A stretch of DNA of 36,632 nt from a virus (IMGVR_UViG_3300010885_006384:1-36632); one strand, 5' to 3'; shown: positions 9,384 through 16,421, counted from the stretch's first letter. Numbers and translations are program-made. The notes: a model not told the origin generated them from the sequence alone.

Positions 9384-9769
9384 TTGCTTGCTTAGTTTCT
9401 GTCACTTTGATTTTCATTGCTGGCTGGACTATCAACGGCTGGCGTTACGAAAAGAGGATTGCAAACGAGAGGACTGCTCAGGAGAAAGTCATTCAACAGA
9501 AAGAGGCTGCAAACCAACTTGTTGCCGATCAAATCAGGAAAGATAAAGATGCTCAAATCAATGCTATTAACGATCAGCTTGCTAATGCTCTTGTGCAGTT
9601 GCGCTCGCGCCCCAGTCGTAGTCAATACAACTCCAACATTGGACAAGACGGCACTGGGAGATCCCTTTCTGCCGAAGATGCAGAATTTCTTATCAGGGAA
9701 GCTACCAGAGCAGACAAAATAAGGATTGCATTAGATGCCTGTTATAAACAATATGATGAGGTCAAGTAA
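9356..9769 (+). CDS. Rz: Rz-like inner-membrane spanin
   Basis: The 137-residue protein has one N-terminal membrane helix (about 8-28) followed by a charged coiled coil (about 30-85) rich in Glu/Lys/Gln, and a soluble C-terminal part. This is the i-spanin layout: an inner-membrane protein whose periplasmic rod pairs with an outer-membrane lipoprotein to fuse the two membranes at the end of lysis. The start is GTG at 9356, inside the endolysin gene. A second reading frame inside this gene encodes the partner Rz1. The position after a GH24 endolysin supports the call. Confidence 0.85.
   Translation: MFGSIQYKLIACLVSVTLIFIAGWTINGWRYEKRIANERTAQEKVIQQKEAANQLVADQIRKDKDAQINAINDQLANALVQLRSRPSRSQYNSNIGQDGTGRSLSAEDAEFLIREATRADKIRIALDACYKQYDEVK
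9549..9722 (+). CDS. Rz1: Rz1-like outer-membrane spanin lipoprotein, nested within Rz
   Basis: This 57-residue product is read in a different frame wholly inside Rz, the classic embedded Rz1 arrangement. It has a signal peptide (MLKSMLLTISLLMLLCSC) with a lipobox whose acceptor is most likely Cys18 (L-C-S-C), or else Cys16. The mature part is short and contains prolines (ARAPVVVNTTPT, DPFLP). The ATG at 9549 is preceded by AGGAA with eight bases of spacing. The frame continues upstream without a stop, but those codons have no ribosome site and no signal sequence, so the short form is preferred. Confidence 0.8.
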   Translation: MLKSMLLTISLLMLLCSCARAPVVVNTTPTLDKTALGDPFLPKMQNFLSGKLPEQTK

Positions 9770-9993
9770 TGCCTAAAAATACTAATCTTTCTGTAGGTCG
9801 TGGTGAAAAACAATCTGTTTCTGCTGGCGGTGGATTGACTGCTAAGGGCAGACGTAAATACAATAGAGCAACAGGTAGCAAACTTAAAGCGCCAACTAAA
9901 TCAGGTCCTAGGCACAAGTCTTTTTGCGCTAGATCTAAAAGTTGGAAAGGTGAACGAGGTAAAGCAGCTAGAAGAAGGTGGGGTTGTAGATGA
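9769..9993 (+). CDS. Small basic phage protein (DUF6321-like)
   Basis: The 74-residue, very basic protein has the motif SAGGGLTAKGRRKYNRATGS followed by SFCARSKSWKG and a C-terminal RRRWGC. I recognise these motifs as those of small phage proteins commonly annotated DUF6321; this is recall, not a search. Function is unknown, and the charge suggests nucleic-acid binding or a virion component. It is coupled to Rz by TAATG and to the next gene by ATGA. Confidence 0.8.
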   Translation: MPKNTNLSVGRGEKQSVSAGGGLTAKGRRKYNRATGSKLKAPTKSGPRHKSFCARSKSWKGERGKAARRRWGCR

Positions 9994-10142
9994 AACCAGG
10001 ACTTTATGCCAATATCCATAAAAAGAGAGAGCGTATCCGCAAAGGATCAGGCGAGAGAATGAGAACGCCTGGCACTAAAGGCGCTCCTACCGCATCAGCA
10101 TTTAGAAAATCTAAAAGAACTGCAAGAAAATCTAAACGCTAA
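9990..10142 (+). CDS. Small basic phage protein (50 aa)
   Basis: The ORF starts in an ATGA overlap and ends at 10142, two bases from the end of the convergent glycosyltransferase gene. The product begins MKPGLYANIHKKRERI and contains GSGERMRTPGTKGAPTA, then a Lys/Arg-rich tail. Proteins of this pattern are widespread in short-tailed aquatic phages and usually follow the preceding family, so the pair looks like a conserved unit. No function is known. No intrinsic terminator is visible after it. Confidence 0.8.
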   Translation: MKPGLYANIHKKRERIRKGSGERMRTPGTKGAPTASAFRKSKRTARKSKR

Positions 10143-10144
10143 TT

Positions 10145-10942
10145 TTATTCAGTAGCAATTAGTTGACCTTCAAAAGCATACGTGCCAACGTGGGCTAATC
10201 TAACCCAAGGCGCTGCAAATACTTTCCCACCAATCAAACGCCATTCACGGCAAAAGTGATAGTCCTCAGACAATAAACGATTGGTTTCTGGTTCAATTGA
10301 AGTAGCAAAATATTCTGCAATTTGATCTCCTTGTAGCATTGTTTTATTTAGATCAACTACGTCATTAGAATAAGACGGTACATGAGGTCTTAATTTATCA
10401 AACACTTCACGCTTAATCATCATAAATCCAGTGCCACCATTAAAGATTTCTACTGGTTCATTCATTGGCACAGTAACTTCTCCTACATAATCCACTAAAT
10501 TTACTACAAAACTTCCTGTATGAAATTTAAGCTGATCTTCTGGTACGCCTTCATCCATGGCTCTTTTGACGCTATTCCAATTGATTTCTTTTTTTGGATA
10601 AATACCACAAATAACATCTTTGTCAGCTTGTAGCATCGTAACAATGTCTATTGGGTTAAACAAAATGTCAGCATCAATAAACATTAGATGAGTGCAATTA
10701 GATTTTAAAAATGCTTGGGCTAATGAGTTTCTTGCACGAGTAATTAAGCTCTCATTGAACATAAAGCTAAATGACAATTGAATATTATTGTCAGCACATA
10801 TTTTAGTCATTTGCAATAAAGATTGGGTGTAGTAACCAGCGCACATACCTCCATACATCGGAGTAGCCAACAATATATTTGGCTGTACAGGTTCTTTTTT
10901 ATCTTGAAATTGTTTCAAATCTAATTTTTTCTTCTTAGCCAT
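10145..10942 (-). CDS. GT-A fold glycosyltransferase-like protein
   Basis: The 265-residue protein has an N-terminal nucleotide-binding pattern (NILLATPMYGGMCAGYYTQS, residues 22-41). A DXD-type metal/nucleotide-sugar motif follows a hydrophobic strand (LMFIDADILF, Asp90 and Asp92). Later motifs are NGGTGFMMIKREVF and SEDYHFC, the latter typical of the second acidic site in GT-A enzymes. The likely reaction is sugar transfer from a nucleotide sugar, in the cytoplasm. The acceptor (DNA base, capsid, lipopolysaccharide or a small molecule) is unknown. It is the last gene of the leftward operon, eight bases after the radical SAM gene with its own AAGGAAAATC ribosome site. Confidence 0.8.
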   Translation of the reverse strand: MAKKKKLDLKQFQDKKEPVQPNILLATPMYGGMCAGYYTQSLLQMTKICADNNIQLSFSFMFNESLITRARNSLAQAFLKSNCTHLMFIDADILFNPIDIVTMLQADKDVICGIYPKKEINWNSVKRAMDEGVPEDQLKFHTGSFVVNLVDYVGEVTVPMNEPVEIFNGGTGFMMIKREVFDKLRPHVPSYSNDVVDLNKTMLQGDQIAEYFATSIEPETNRLLSEDYHFCREWRLIGGKVFAAPWVRLAHVGTYAFEGQLIATE

Positions 10943-10950
10943 GATTTTCC

Positions 10951-12045
10951 TTAAATGAAGTTATCGGTACTAGCGTTTACATAATCGTTAATCAATATGT
11001 TCTTTCCATCGTTAGAACATTCGTGCATACAAGTAGTTTTGGCATTAAATTTATTAAAGTATTCCTTGGTTTCTTTGCTAAACCATAAGTCTGTAAACCT
11101 TTTGCCGTTAATAGAGCCTATGCAACCAGTGCTATCGTAGGCTTTGTTATGACAGGCATACACATTAAGATCCGCACCGATGACTGGCACGGTTTGCATG
11201 ATGTAACATCTTTTATAGCTTCGTACACTAGAGTGACTGCTGCCAGGAGTAATGTTATAAGTGCTATTAACACTAAAGTTTTCAGAAGTAATAGTTTGAA
11301 TTTTTGCAAGTTGCTCATTGACTTCATCTGCTATTTCCTTATGGTAATCATAAAAATCTGGCACATACATTGGACTAAAACGCACATTTTCAACACCACA
11401 GTCTTTTAATAACTGACTGTACCCCCATAAATTTTTGTAATTGTTGCGATGCACAATATAATTCACCCCTAAATCACAGTTTGCATCTTTAATGGCAGCA
11501 AAATTTTTAATATTCTTAATAACAGAGTCAAAGCTCTTTTCAGGCACGTTCCTAAATCGCTTCATTTCAGCGCCATCGGTGTAGTCCATACTGACCCTTA
11601 CCCATTTAGCTTTTGACAGCACCTCGGCACGTTCTTTGGCTAAATTTTGACCGTTAGTGATGATGGATAGATCAAGACCTAACTCTAATGTTCTACGCAT
11701 GATTGGCACAATGTCAGGGTGCATCAATGGCTCACCACCACCAGAATAGGTCACTGCTTTAGTACCTATACGTTGCAAGTCATAAAGAATTTCCATCATC
11801 TTTTCAGTGGGGATGACATCATCTTCTTTCATATCTTCGTGCATCCCACTAATGATGTGCTGCTCATCCCCGCCATCTTTCACCCTAAAACCAGTGCTAT
11901 ACACGCAAAAAAAACATCCGTGATTGCAAATGTTAATTGGCTTGATGCGAACATATAGCGGTGCTAAAACCTCCCCCGCCCCAAAAGATTTCAGCTTTTC
12001 TGGAAAATAAAATATCTTAAAATTGCTGTATTTGTTGTTTTTCAC
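10951..12045 (-). CDS. Radical SAM enzyme with SPASM-like C-terminus
   Basis: The 364-residue protein has the radical SAM cluster motif Cys40-X3-Cys44-X2-Cys47 (CNHGCFFC) and the GGE-type SAM-binding motif (SGGGEP, about 101-106). C-terminal Cys280, 298, 308, 339 and 343 resemble a partial SPASM/twitch domain that could hold an auxiliary Fe-S cluster or bind substrate. Such enzymes start radical chemistry from S-adenosylmethionine; the substrate here is unknown. The GTG start at 12045 follows AAGGA and overlaps the upstream stop (GTGA), so it is coupled to the E1 beta-like gene. SPASM members often modify peptides, but others act on sugars or small molecules. Confidence 0.88.
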   Translation of the reverse strand: MKNNKYSNFKIFYFPEKLKSFGAGEVLAPLYVRIKPINICNHGCFFCVYSTGFRVKDGGDEQHIISGMHEDMKEDDVIPTEKMMEILYDLQRIGTKAVTYSGGGEPLMHPDIVPIMRRTLELGLDLSIITNGQNLAKERAEVLSKAKWVRVSMDYTDGAEMKRFRNVPEKSFDSVIKNIKNFAAIKDANCDLGVNYIVHRNNYKNLWGYSQLLKDCGVENVRFSPMYVPDFYDYHKEIADEVNEQLAKIQTITSENFSVNSTYNITPGSSHSSVRSYKRCYIMQTVPVIGADLNVYACHNKAYDSTGCIGSINGKRFTDLWFSKETKEYFNKFNAKTTCMHECSNDGKNILINDYVNASTDNFI

Positions 12046-12557
12046 ATTAAATCCTTGTATTCAACAATGATGCAAGATTTTTTTCTTGACATTGCCAGCC
12101 CATAGGCAGTTTTGACAAAATTCTCATTTAGCACGTTATAAATAGGTATTTCAACCATATCACGTAATGGCGCAGTAAAATTTTGAACGTGTGTTGCACC
12201 CGTGTAGAGTGGTTTTGTGATATTACCTACAATGCAGCGAATGATGACAACAGGATCAAACTCATCATTGCTAATGTCTTTGATTTTGTCTAAATGATTG
12301 ACTATTGCATCCATTGCGTTCATCAAAAAATCCATTCTTTCAATAAAAACAACGGGTTTTAGCCCTGTTAGCGCCATTCCAATAGCAACTCCCATCATTA
12401 AATTTTCCGCTACTGGCATTTCTATAATTTGACCATCTGGCACGTTATTTAAAGTGCCTAATGCACGACCCTTTTGCAGCCCATAGCCAATAAAACGCGT
12501 TTTAGGATCTTTTGCAAGCTCAGTATTTGAGTTAGTGATCTGCTCTTTGTATGTCAT
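12042..12557 (-). CDS. Thiamine-diphosphate enzyme, E1 beta-like Pyr domain subunit
   Basis: The 171-residue protein resembles the N-terminal pyrimidine-binding domain of transketolase and pyruvate dehydrogenase E1 beta. It has a short strand and loop (RFIGYGLQKG) and a motif EMPVAEN, whose Glu51 should correspond to the Glu that activates the cofactor. MGVAIGMALTGLKPVVF is typical of this domain. The C-terminal transketolase domain is absent; full E1 beta chains are about 325 residues. Start and stop overlap both neighbours (ATGA, GTGA). It probably forms a heteromeric enzyme with the next-upstream alpha-like chain. The donor substrate cannot be inferred. Confidence 0.82.
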   Translation of the reverse strand: MTYKEQITNSNTELAKDPKTRFIGYGLQKGRALGTLNNVPDGQIIEMPVAENLMMGVAIGMALTGLKPVVFIERMDFLMNAMDAIVNHLDKIKDISNDEFDPVVIIRCIVGNITKPLYTGATHVQNFTAPLRDMVEIPIYNVLNENFVKTAYGLAMSRKKSCIIVEYKDLM

Positions 12558-13174
12558 TTTTTTTCTTTGAAAATAATGTGTTTTTTTGTGCCGTTACCAG
12601 CATGAGGATAAGTAGCGGTATATTCATTGCGTATTACGCAAGATGGCATTTCAAACCTAAATTTATTAGGATTACGTTCTTCAAGAGTGGTATCTACTGA
12701 TCTGTTGTTATCTTCAATAATGAACATACAAGGTAAATCTTGACCCTCTACAAACATCACAGCCTCGTAAAAGTGACCTTGCTCCTCAGCTCCATCACCT
12801 AAAAAGCAATATACCCAGTTATCACTGCCTGATGCTTTTAGTGAATAAGCTACACCTGCTGCAATACCACAAGTGCCAGCCAAAATGCTCGAAGTAAAAA
12901 AATGACGATTACTGTCGAAAACAAACATAGAATTGCCATGCAAAATACGTTCCATAAGCTCAGGTTCGGGTATTCCAGCCAATAAAGCGTGATGATGATT
13001 CCGATGAGTGCTGAAAATCCAATCTCCATCTTTGATATCCTGTTTGAATAAATCAATCAAAAAATCTTCATTACCGCCTGATAGGTGTATGAGATAAGGC
13101 AGATCACCGTTTTCCCAGTGTTCCGATACCTTTTTCTCAAACGCAATAAGCTGTTCTTTTGTGCAGTATTCCAT
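12554..13174 (-). CDS. Thiamine-diphosphate enzyme, E1 alpha-like PP domain subunit
   Basis: The 206-residue protein carries the diphosphate-binding signature GDG (126-128) followed 27 residues later by NN (156-157), the GDG-X27-NN pattern of these enzymes. HRNHHHALLAG (57-67) resembles the His-containing loop of E1 alpha. It is about 120 residues shorter than a normal E1 alpha (about 330). With the beta-like gene it looks like a two-chain mini transketolase or decarboxylase. The gene is coupled to the upstream membrane-protein gene by TAATG and to the beta-like gene by ATGA. Reaction type is known at superfamily level (C-C bond cleavage or transfer next to a carbonyl); substrate unknown. Confidence 0.85.
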   Translation of the reverse strand: MEYCTKEQLIAFEKKVSEHWENGDLPYLIHLSGGNEDFLIDLFKQDIKDGDWIFSTHRNHHHALLAGIPEPELMERILHGNSMFVFDSNRHFFTSSILAGTCGIAAGVAYSLKASGSDNWVYCFLGDGAEEQGHFYEAVMFVEGQDLPCMFIIEDNNRSVDTTLEERNPNKFRFEMPSCVIRNEYTATYPHAGNGTKKHIIFKEKK

Positions 13175-13365
13175 TAGTAGCGCTCAATAGTTAACCAAAA
13201 ACAATATGCAAATATCGCTACAAACACTAACACCCCCATAAAAGCCCAAAAACCATCGTATTGACCTGTTTGCGGTTTCTCTATGGCAGTTGCATAGTCA
13301 GCATCTCTAAACGCCTCAGAAGCGCTCCTATACGTTTTACCTTCTCCGTAATTCCATTGGCTCAT
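13174..13365 (-). CDS. Small single-span membrane protein
   Basis: The 63-residue protein is polar for the first 40 residues and has one hydrophobic segment near the C-terminus (about 42-60, FWAFMGVLVFVAIFAYCFWL). The start is set by AAGGGGATAAC just before ATG. The stop overlaps the E1 alpha-like start (TAATG). It is the first gene of the metabolic cassette. It might place the cassette products at the membrane or be unrelated. No family recognised. Confidence 0.65.
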   Translation of the reverse strand: MSQWNYGEGKTYRSASEAFRDADYATAIEKPQTGQYDGFWAFMGVLVFVAIFAYCFWLTIERY

Positions 13366-13383
13366 GTTATCCCCTTAAATAGT

Positions 13384-13410
13384 GCCAGCTTGCCCAAGTA
13401 GTTGGCTGGC
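13384..13410 (-). other. Hairpin between rusA-like gene and metabolic cassette
   Basis: GCCAGC (13384-13389) and GCTGGC (13405-13410) form a 6-bp GC-rich stem with a 15-base loop in the intergenic stretch. It lies between the RusA stop and the AGGGGATA leader of the membrane-protein gene. No T run follows on the minus strand, so it is not a standard terminator. It may separate cassette expression from the recombination genes; that is inference. Confidence 0.3.
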
Positions 13411-13429
13411 GCAACCCCTAACTACCTAC

Positions 13430-13813
13430 CTAATTGACGGCAGATTCCCCTTGAGCTGGTGATTGATCCATTACATCTAACATTACTACGCAGCCACCGC
13501 CCTTTTTTGTAGGACCTCTTGTAATTGATACTCGTTGCACCTGGCAATCATCATCAAATACTCCAGCATCTTGTAGCGCATCCAATATGGGTTTGATACA
13601 GTTATCAATATCCATCAATTTTTTAGATCTTGGATGTAAAACAATTTCAACCCACATGGCAGAGTTTCCAAACTTAGGAACACGCCACTCCACAACATAA
13701 TCTGCAACAAACGCTTTAAAATCCCTGCCACGCTGACTAATAAACCTACGATGCCCACTAGCTATCCAATAATTGTTGATTGATGGTGGGTAAGGTAGGT
13801 TTATATAAATCAT
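13430..13813 (-). CDS. rusA: RusA-family Holliday junction resolvase
   Basis: The 127-residue protein (E. coli RusA is 120) starts YINLPYPPSINNYW, the usual family start. It keeps the acidic metal-binding residues: Asp68 and Asp70 (MDIDNCIKP) and the Asp cluster 87-89 in GVFDDDCQV, matching Asp70, Asp72 and Asp91 of RusA. It cuts four-way DNA junctions, resolving recombination or replication intermediates before packaging. It lies downstream of RecT and a YqaJ-type nuclease, completing a recombination set. The start is coupled to the upstream Cys-rich peptide gene (TAATG). Confidence 0.92.
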   Translation of the reverse strand: MIYINLPYPPSINNYWIASGHRRFISQRGRDFKAFVADYVVEWRVPKFGNSAMWVEIVLHPRSKKLMDIDNCIKPILDALQDAGVFDDDCQVQRVSITRGPTKKGGGCVVMLDVMDQSPAQGESAVN

Positions 13814-13953
13814 TAGCAGTTAATCGGTTTAAAAGGTCCTTCTGTGTTGGTATCCCAACAACAAATGCCACCTGTGTAGTCACGCTCACACTTGGTAGCT
13901 GCGTAAGACAAAGAAAATACCATAACTAAGATCAGAGTAATAAATGTTTTCAT
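13813..13953 (-). CDS. Tiny predicted exported Cys-rich peptide (46 aa)
   Basis: The ORF is joined to both neighbours by TAATG overlaps (stop overlaps the RusA start, start overlaps the upstream stop), which strongly suggests it is translated. The peptide begins MKTFITLILVMVFSLSYAAT, a good signal peptide with a probable cut after YAA or SYA. The mature part of about 27 residues has four cysteines (22, 31, 32, 46) and could form disulfides in the periplasm. No family is recognised. An exported peptide inside a DNA recombination operon is odd; superinfection exclusion or lysis control are possible but unsupported. Confidence 0.65.
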   Translation of the reverse strand: MKTFITLILVMVFSLSYAATKCERDYTGGICCWDTNTEGPFKPINC

Positions 13954-14216
13954 TAGAATGGCACTTCACCGTCATTAACACGACCTACTTCTTTTGGATA
14001 AGTACCGCCATTATCAGGCTTCCAGTTATCCTCAGATAAACTGATTAAGCTACCCTTAGGGGTTTGCTTAGTCCAACCAGCAATTTTGAGTGTTTGACCT
14101 GCTTTATAGTCCTCAGAAAGCAATAACGTGCCTTTCCAATCAGGTGAACGCTCATGTTTCTTTTCGTTTTGAAATAAAACGCCTTTGCCCATCTGGGCGA
14201 TATGTCCATTAGCCAT
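13953..14216 (-). CDS. Small protein with SSB-like acidic C-terminal tip
   Basis: The product from the ATG at 14216 has 87 residues (MANGHIAQMGKGVLFQNEKK at the start). I chose this start because it overlaps the RecT stop by eight bases; a longer reading would run 90 bases into recT. The body has the pattern GTLLLSEDYKAGQTLKIAGW, like small single-domain beta proteins of phages. The end, NDGEVPF, resembles the acidic tip (DDDIPF) by which SSB proteins recruit partners. With RecT just upstream, a single-stranded-DNA-binding role is plausible but inferred. Confidence 0.72.
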   Translation of the reverse strand: MANGHIAQMGKGVLFQNEKKHERSPDWKGTLLLSEDYKAGQTLKIAGWTKQTPKGSLISLSEDNWKPDNGGTYPKEVGRVNDGEVPF

Positions 14217-15033
14217 TATTGATTTCCTTTCTAATTGCTTGGAGTTTTGATAAGAACTTCGCTGTTGTATTGCCATCAAATGTTTTTGTATAGGCTTCAT
14301 TGACTTCTCTAAATGCTTTTATCTTGGCAAACTTTTCCTCTGCCGTGAACTTGGAAGATTCATGGATCTTGGCATGAATCTCTGCGTAACCATCAATCCA
14401 GTCAGATTGACAAATATAACGAGCATACGGCTCATCTTGACCTGGAACGAACATAGGCAATGCCATATCGGGAATATCATCAGGTATAGCGGATAGATCA
14501 GCTACATTCGGTATGATTGATCCCATGTCTTTTAATACGCTAGGCTTGGAGGTCTGGCTTTCAAAGTTCTCGACTTCATCGGGTGAGTAGAACCCCGTAA
14601 CAGATCCTGGGAAAACTGATCTAATGCCCTCTGAAATACAACGGCTTCTAAGCATCGCTCTTGGGAATTTCTGCCATCCACTCCCAGGCTTAACAAGACC
14701 GATTTTGGTAGCTTGTCCGATAGTCCATGTAACCGCAAGATTACCCCCGTTGGGATGTGAAAAAACTCCTGTAACTTGCTCATCTGTATATTCCTTCCAT
14801 TCGACCTTACCACCTGCGTTTTGAAAACGTGCCAGCATTGCATCTGCTTTTAATGCTGGTCTGCCTTGAATAATGTGAAAGTCTCTAGCAGCCGTAGCAG
14901 GGTGTAATCCTTCTGCCTGTGCGACTGCCATCAATGCAAGAACGCTATTCTTGTCCTTCATGCCAAATAAACCACTAGCAGCAATAGCCGTAGCCATCTG
15001 CTCCATTTCTGAATACGCTACTAAATTACTCAT
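14209..15033 (-). CDS. recT: RecT-family single-strand annealing protein
   Basis: The 274-residue protein from the ATG at 15033 follows GGAG plus eight bases; an in-frame upstream ATG has no ribosome site and lies in other small genes. RecT hallmarks are ALMAVAQAEGLHPATAARDF, the IIQGRPALKADAMLARF segment and PRAMLRSRCISEGIRSVFPG. RecT coats and anneals single-stranded DNA during recombination. The nuclease partner is the YqaJ-type gene upstream at 15522. The C-terminal 100 residues are more variable. The protein probably supports recombination-dependent replication or concatemer formation. Confidence 0.93.
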   Translation of the reverse strand: MSNLVAYSEMEQMATAIAASGLFGMKDKNSVLALMAVAQAEGLHPATAARDFHIIQGRPALKADAMLARFQNAGGKVEWKEYTDEQVTGVFSHPNGGNLAVTWTIGQATKIGLVKPGSGWQKFPRAMLRSRCISEGIRSVFPGSVTGFYSPDEVENFESQTSKPSVLKDMGSIIPNVADLSAIPDDIPDMALPMFVPGQDEPYARYICQSDWIDGYAEIHAKIHESSKFTAEEKFAKIKAFREVNEAYTKTFDGNTTAKFLSKLQAIRKEINNG

Positions 15034-15116
15034 GATAATTTCTCCATAATAGTTAGGATCGTGTCTATGACAGAACTGGCTGTCATCACCCATATTGCTA
15101 AATCAAGATTATTCAT
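15030..15116 (-). CDS. Very small hydrophobic ORF (28 aa) coupled to recT
   Basis: The 28-residue peptide (MNNLDLAIWVMTASSVIDTI then LTIMEKLS) begins in an overlap with the upstream gene (15109-15116), and its stop overlaps the recT start as ATGA. It fills an otherwise empty 75-base gap. The sequence is mostly hydrophobic and could be a short amphipathic or membrane helix. Coupling at both ends is the main support. Translation may chiefly deliver ribosomes to recT. Confidence 0.45.
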   Translation of the reverse strand: MNNLDLAIWVMTASSVIDTILTIMEKLS

Positions 15117-15525
15117 GTTTTATAGCCTCCGCTGCGTAAGTAGGTCTGTCCTTATAAAACTTAGCGTGTACGTCCTCAAAATGGACATAATGACCATCAA
15201 AGCGCATAGTCTCACCCCTAAACGTCCATACGTTATGATGTATTGAGCATTTAGGATCATTAACAAACTGTTTACCTAAACTGGTGATTTGCCAAAAGCC
15301 ATTAGCACGTTTAGTTACTGTATCTTGGCATTGCTCTACTAATCCCCAATAGCGTAACTTTTGAAAGTTAGTCCATTGTGTACGTGTCAATTCAAGATCA
15401 GTTAAGGCAACAGGCTCTAAAGATAAATATATTTGCCATAAGCTGTTAGCTAATCCAGCGTTAAAGCTATGTTTGTATTCCACAACCTTAGCACCGCAAC
15501 ACTCGCAATAGATGTCTTTATTCAT
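15109..15525 (-). CDS. Hypothetical phage protein with N-terminal Cys cluster
   Basis: The 138-residue protein opens with a possible half zinc-binding motif (CECCG, Cys7, 9, 10). The central part reads like a winged-helix fold (LTDLELTRTQWTNFQKLRYW, then GFWQITSLGKQFV). A His/Cys pair (CSIHH) could complete a metal site. It is coupled to the upstream nuclease gene by ATGA. DNA binding or transcription control is a reasonable guess from the winged-helix pattern, not established. Confidence 0.7.
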   Translation of the reverse strand: MNKDIYCECCGAKVVEYKHSFNAGLANSLWQIYLSLEPVALTDLELTRTQWTNFQKLRYWGLVEQCQDTVTKRANGFWQITSLGKQFVNDPKCSIHHNVWTFRGETMRFDGHYVHFEDVHAKFYKDRPTYAAEAIKHE

Positions 15526-16421
15526 TTGACTAAGAACCTCCGTGATCCTGGAGTGTCCATGACAAACTGATCGTAAATATCAGGCATAGCTGACTGAAAT
15601 AAACTTGAGTTAAAACGCTTAGAACTTTTGGCTGACTTCCAGCTCACCAGCGTAGTACCATCAACCGCTCTGATCTCCTGATACTCTCCCATCAAGTTAC
15701 GCACCTGAACTTCAATTTGCTCCTCTGCTGCCTCTAAGTGCTTGATCTGCGTCTTGATGTCTTTGAGCTGCGTTATCGCCCTCTCAACCTGCTGCGTGGC
15801 AGTAATAAACCCATCTTTTGATTCGGGGTAGATGATCTTGGTCTGCTCAATAGTCTCTGCTGGCGGGAGCGTATTAGCTTGGCAATAACCCCAAACGGCT
15901 GCCATTTTCTTGATGAGATCGTCTTTTTCTTGGTCTGTAATGTGGAATTGGAAAGTATGAAACTCTTGACCGCCAAATAACACAGCCAAAACGACATCAT
16001 TAACATTGTGACAAGCTGCTTCGTGGACAAGTTGGGCATAATCAGCATCAGGAATCCGATTAGATTCGGGATCAAACTTAGAACGAACACTGGCGTTGTA
16101 GTTTTTAGCCTCAACAAGCATATTACCGTCAGCACTAATGAAATCGAAATGGGAACGAAACCAATCATGCTTAGGATGGGTAAGTGCATAATCTGCTTCC
16201 TTGAGTTCTTTCTTAAGTTTTTGTTGGGCTAGTTTGCCGACAATAGGCTGCATGACATGACCCATTTGTACCGCTTCAATACCTGATAGGTCTAGGATCT
16301 CTTTCTTGCCTTGTTTCTCCAAAATGACATCTACCATCTTGCCATTGGCTACCTTACGGCTATCACCTGACCAGATCGCACTACGCCTTACTTCTGGTGC
16401 AAAATCGTTTTGATCGTTCAT
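15522..16421 (-). CDS. YqaJ/lambda-exonuclease-type nuclease
   Basis: The 299-residue protein has the PD-(D/E)XK signature: Asp93 in HFDFISADGN and Glu104-X-Lys106 in VEAKNYN. It also has an upstream MGHVMQPIVGKLA segment like the GxxxEP region of YqaJ recombinases, here with Gln in place of Glu. Residues about 205-245 are a coiled coil. YqaJ enzymes resect double-stranded DNA 5' to 3' to make the single strand that RecT anneals. The gene order nuclease then RecT fits. GGGAGATAAGC precedes the ATG at 16421. Exonuclease polarity cannot be read from sequence. Confidence 0.85.
   Translation of the reverse strand: MNDQNDFAPEVRRSAIWSGDSRKVANGKMVDVILEKQGKKEILDLSGIEAVQMGHVMQPIVGKLAQQKLKKELKEADYALTHPKHDWFRSHFDFISADGNMLVEAKNYNASVRSKFDPESNRIPDADYAQLVHEAACHNVNDVVLAVLFGGQEFHTFQFHITDQEKDDLIKKMAAVWGYCQANTLPPAETIEQTKIIYPESKDGFITATQQVERAITQLKDIKTQIKHLEAAEEQIEVQVRNLMGEYQEIRAVDGTTLVSWKSAKSSKRFNSSLFQSAMPDIYDQFVMDTPGSRRFLVK

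Noticed and set aside
15061-15246. Plus-strand ORF of 61 codons in the leftward operon
   Set aside because: It is antisense to coupled genes with good starts and has no ribosome site.
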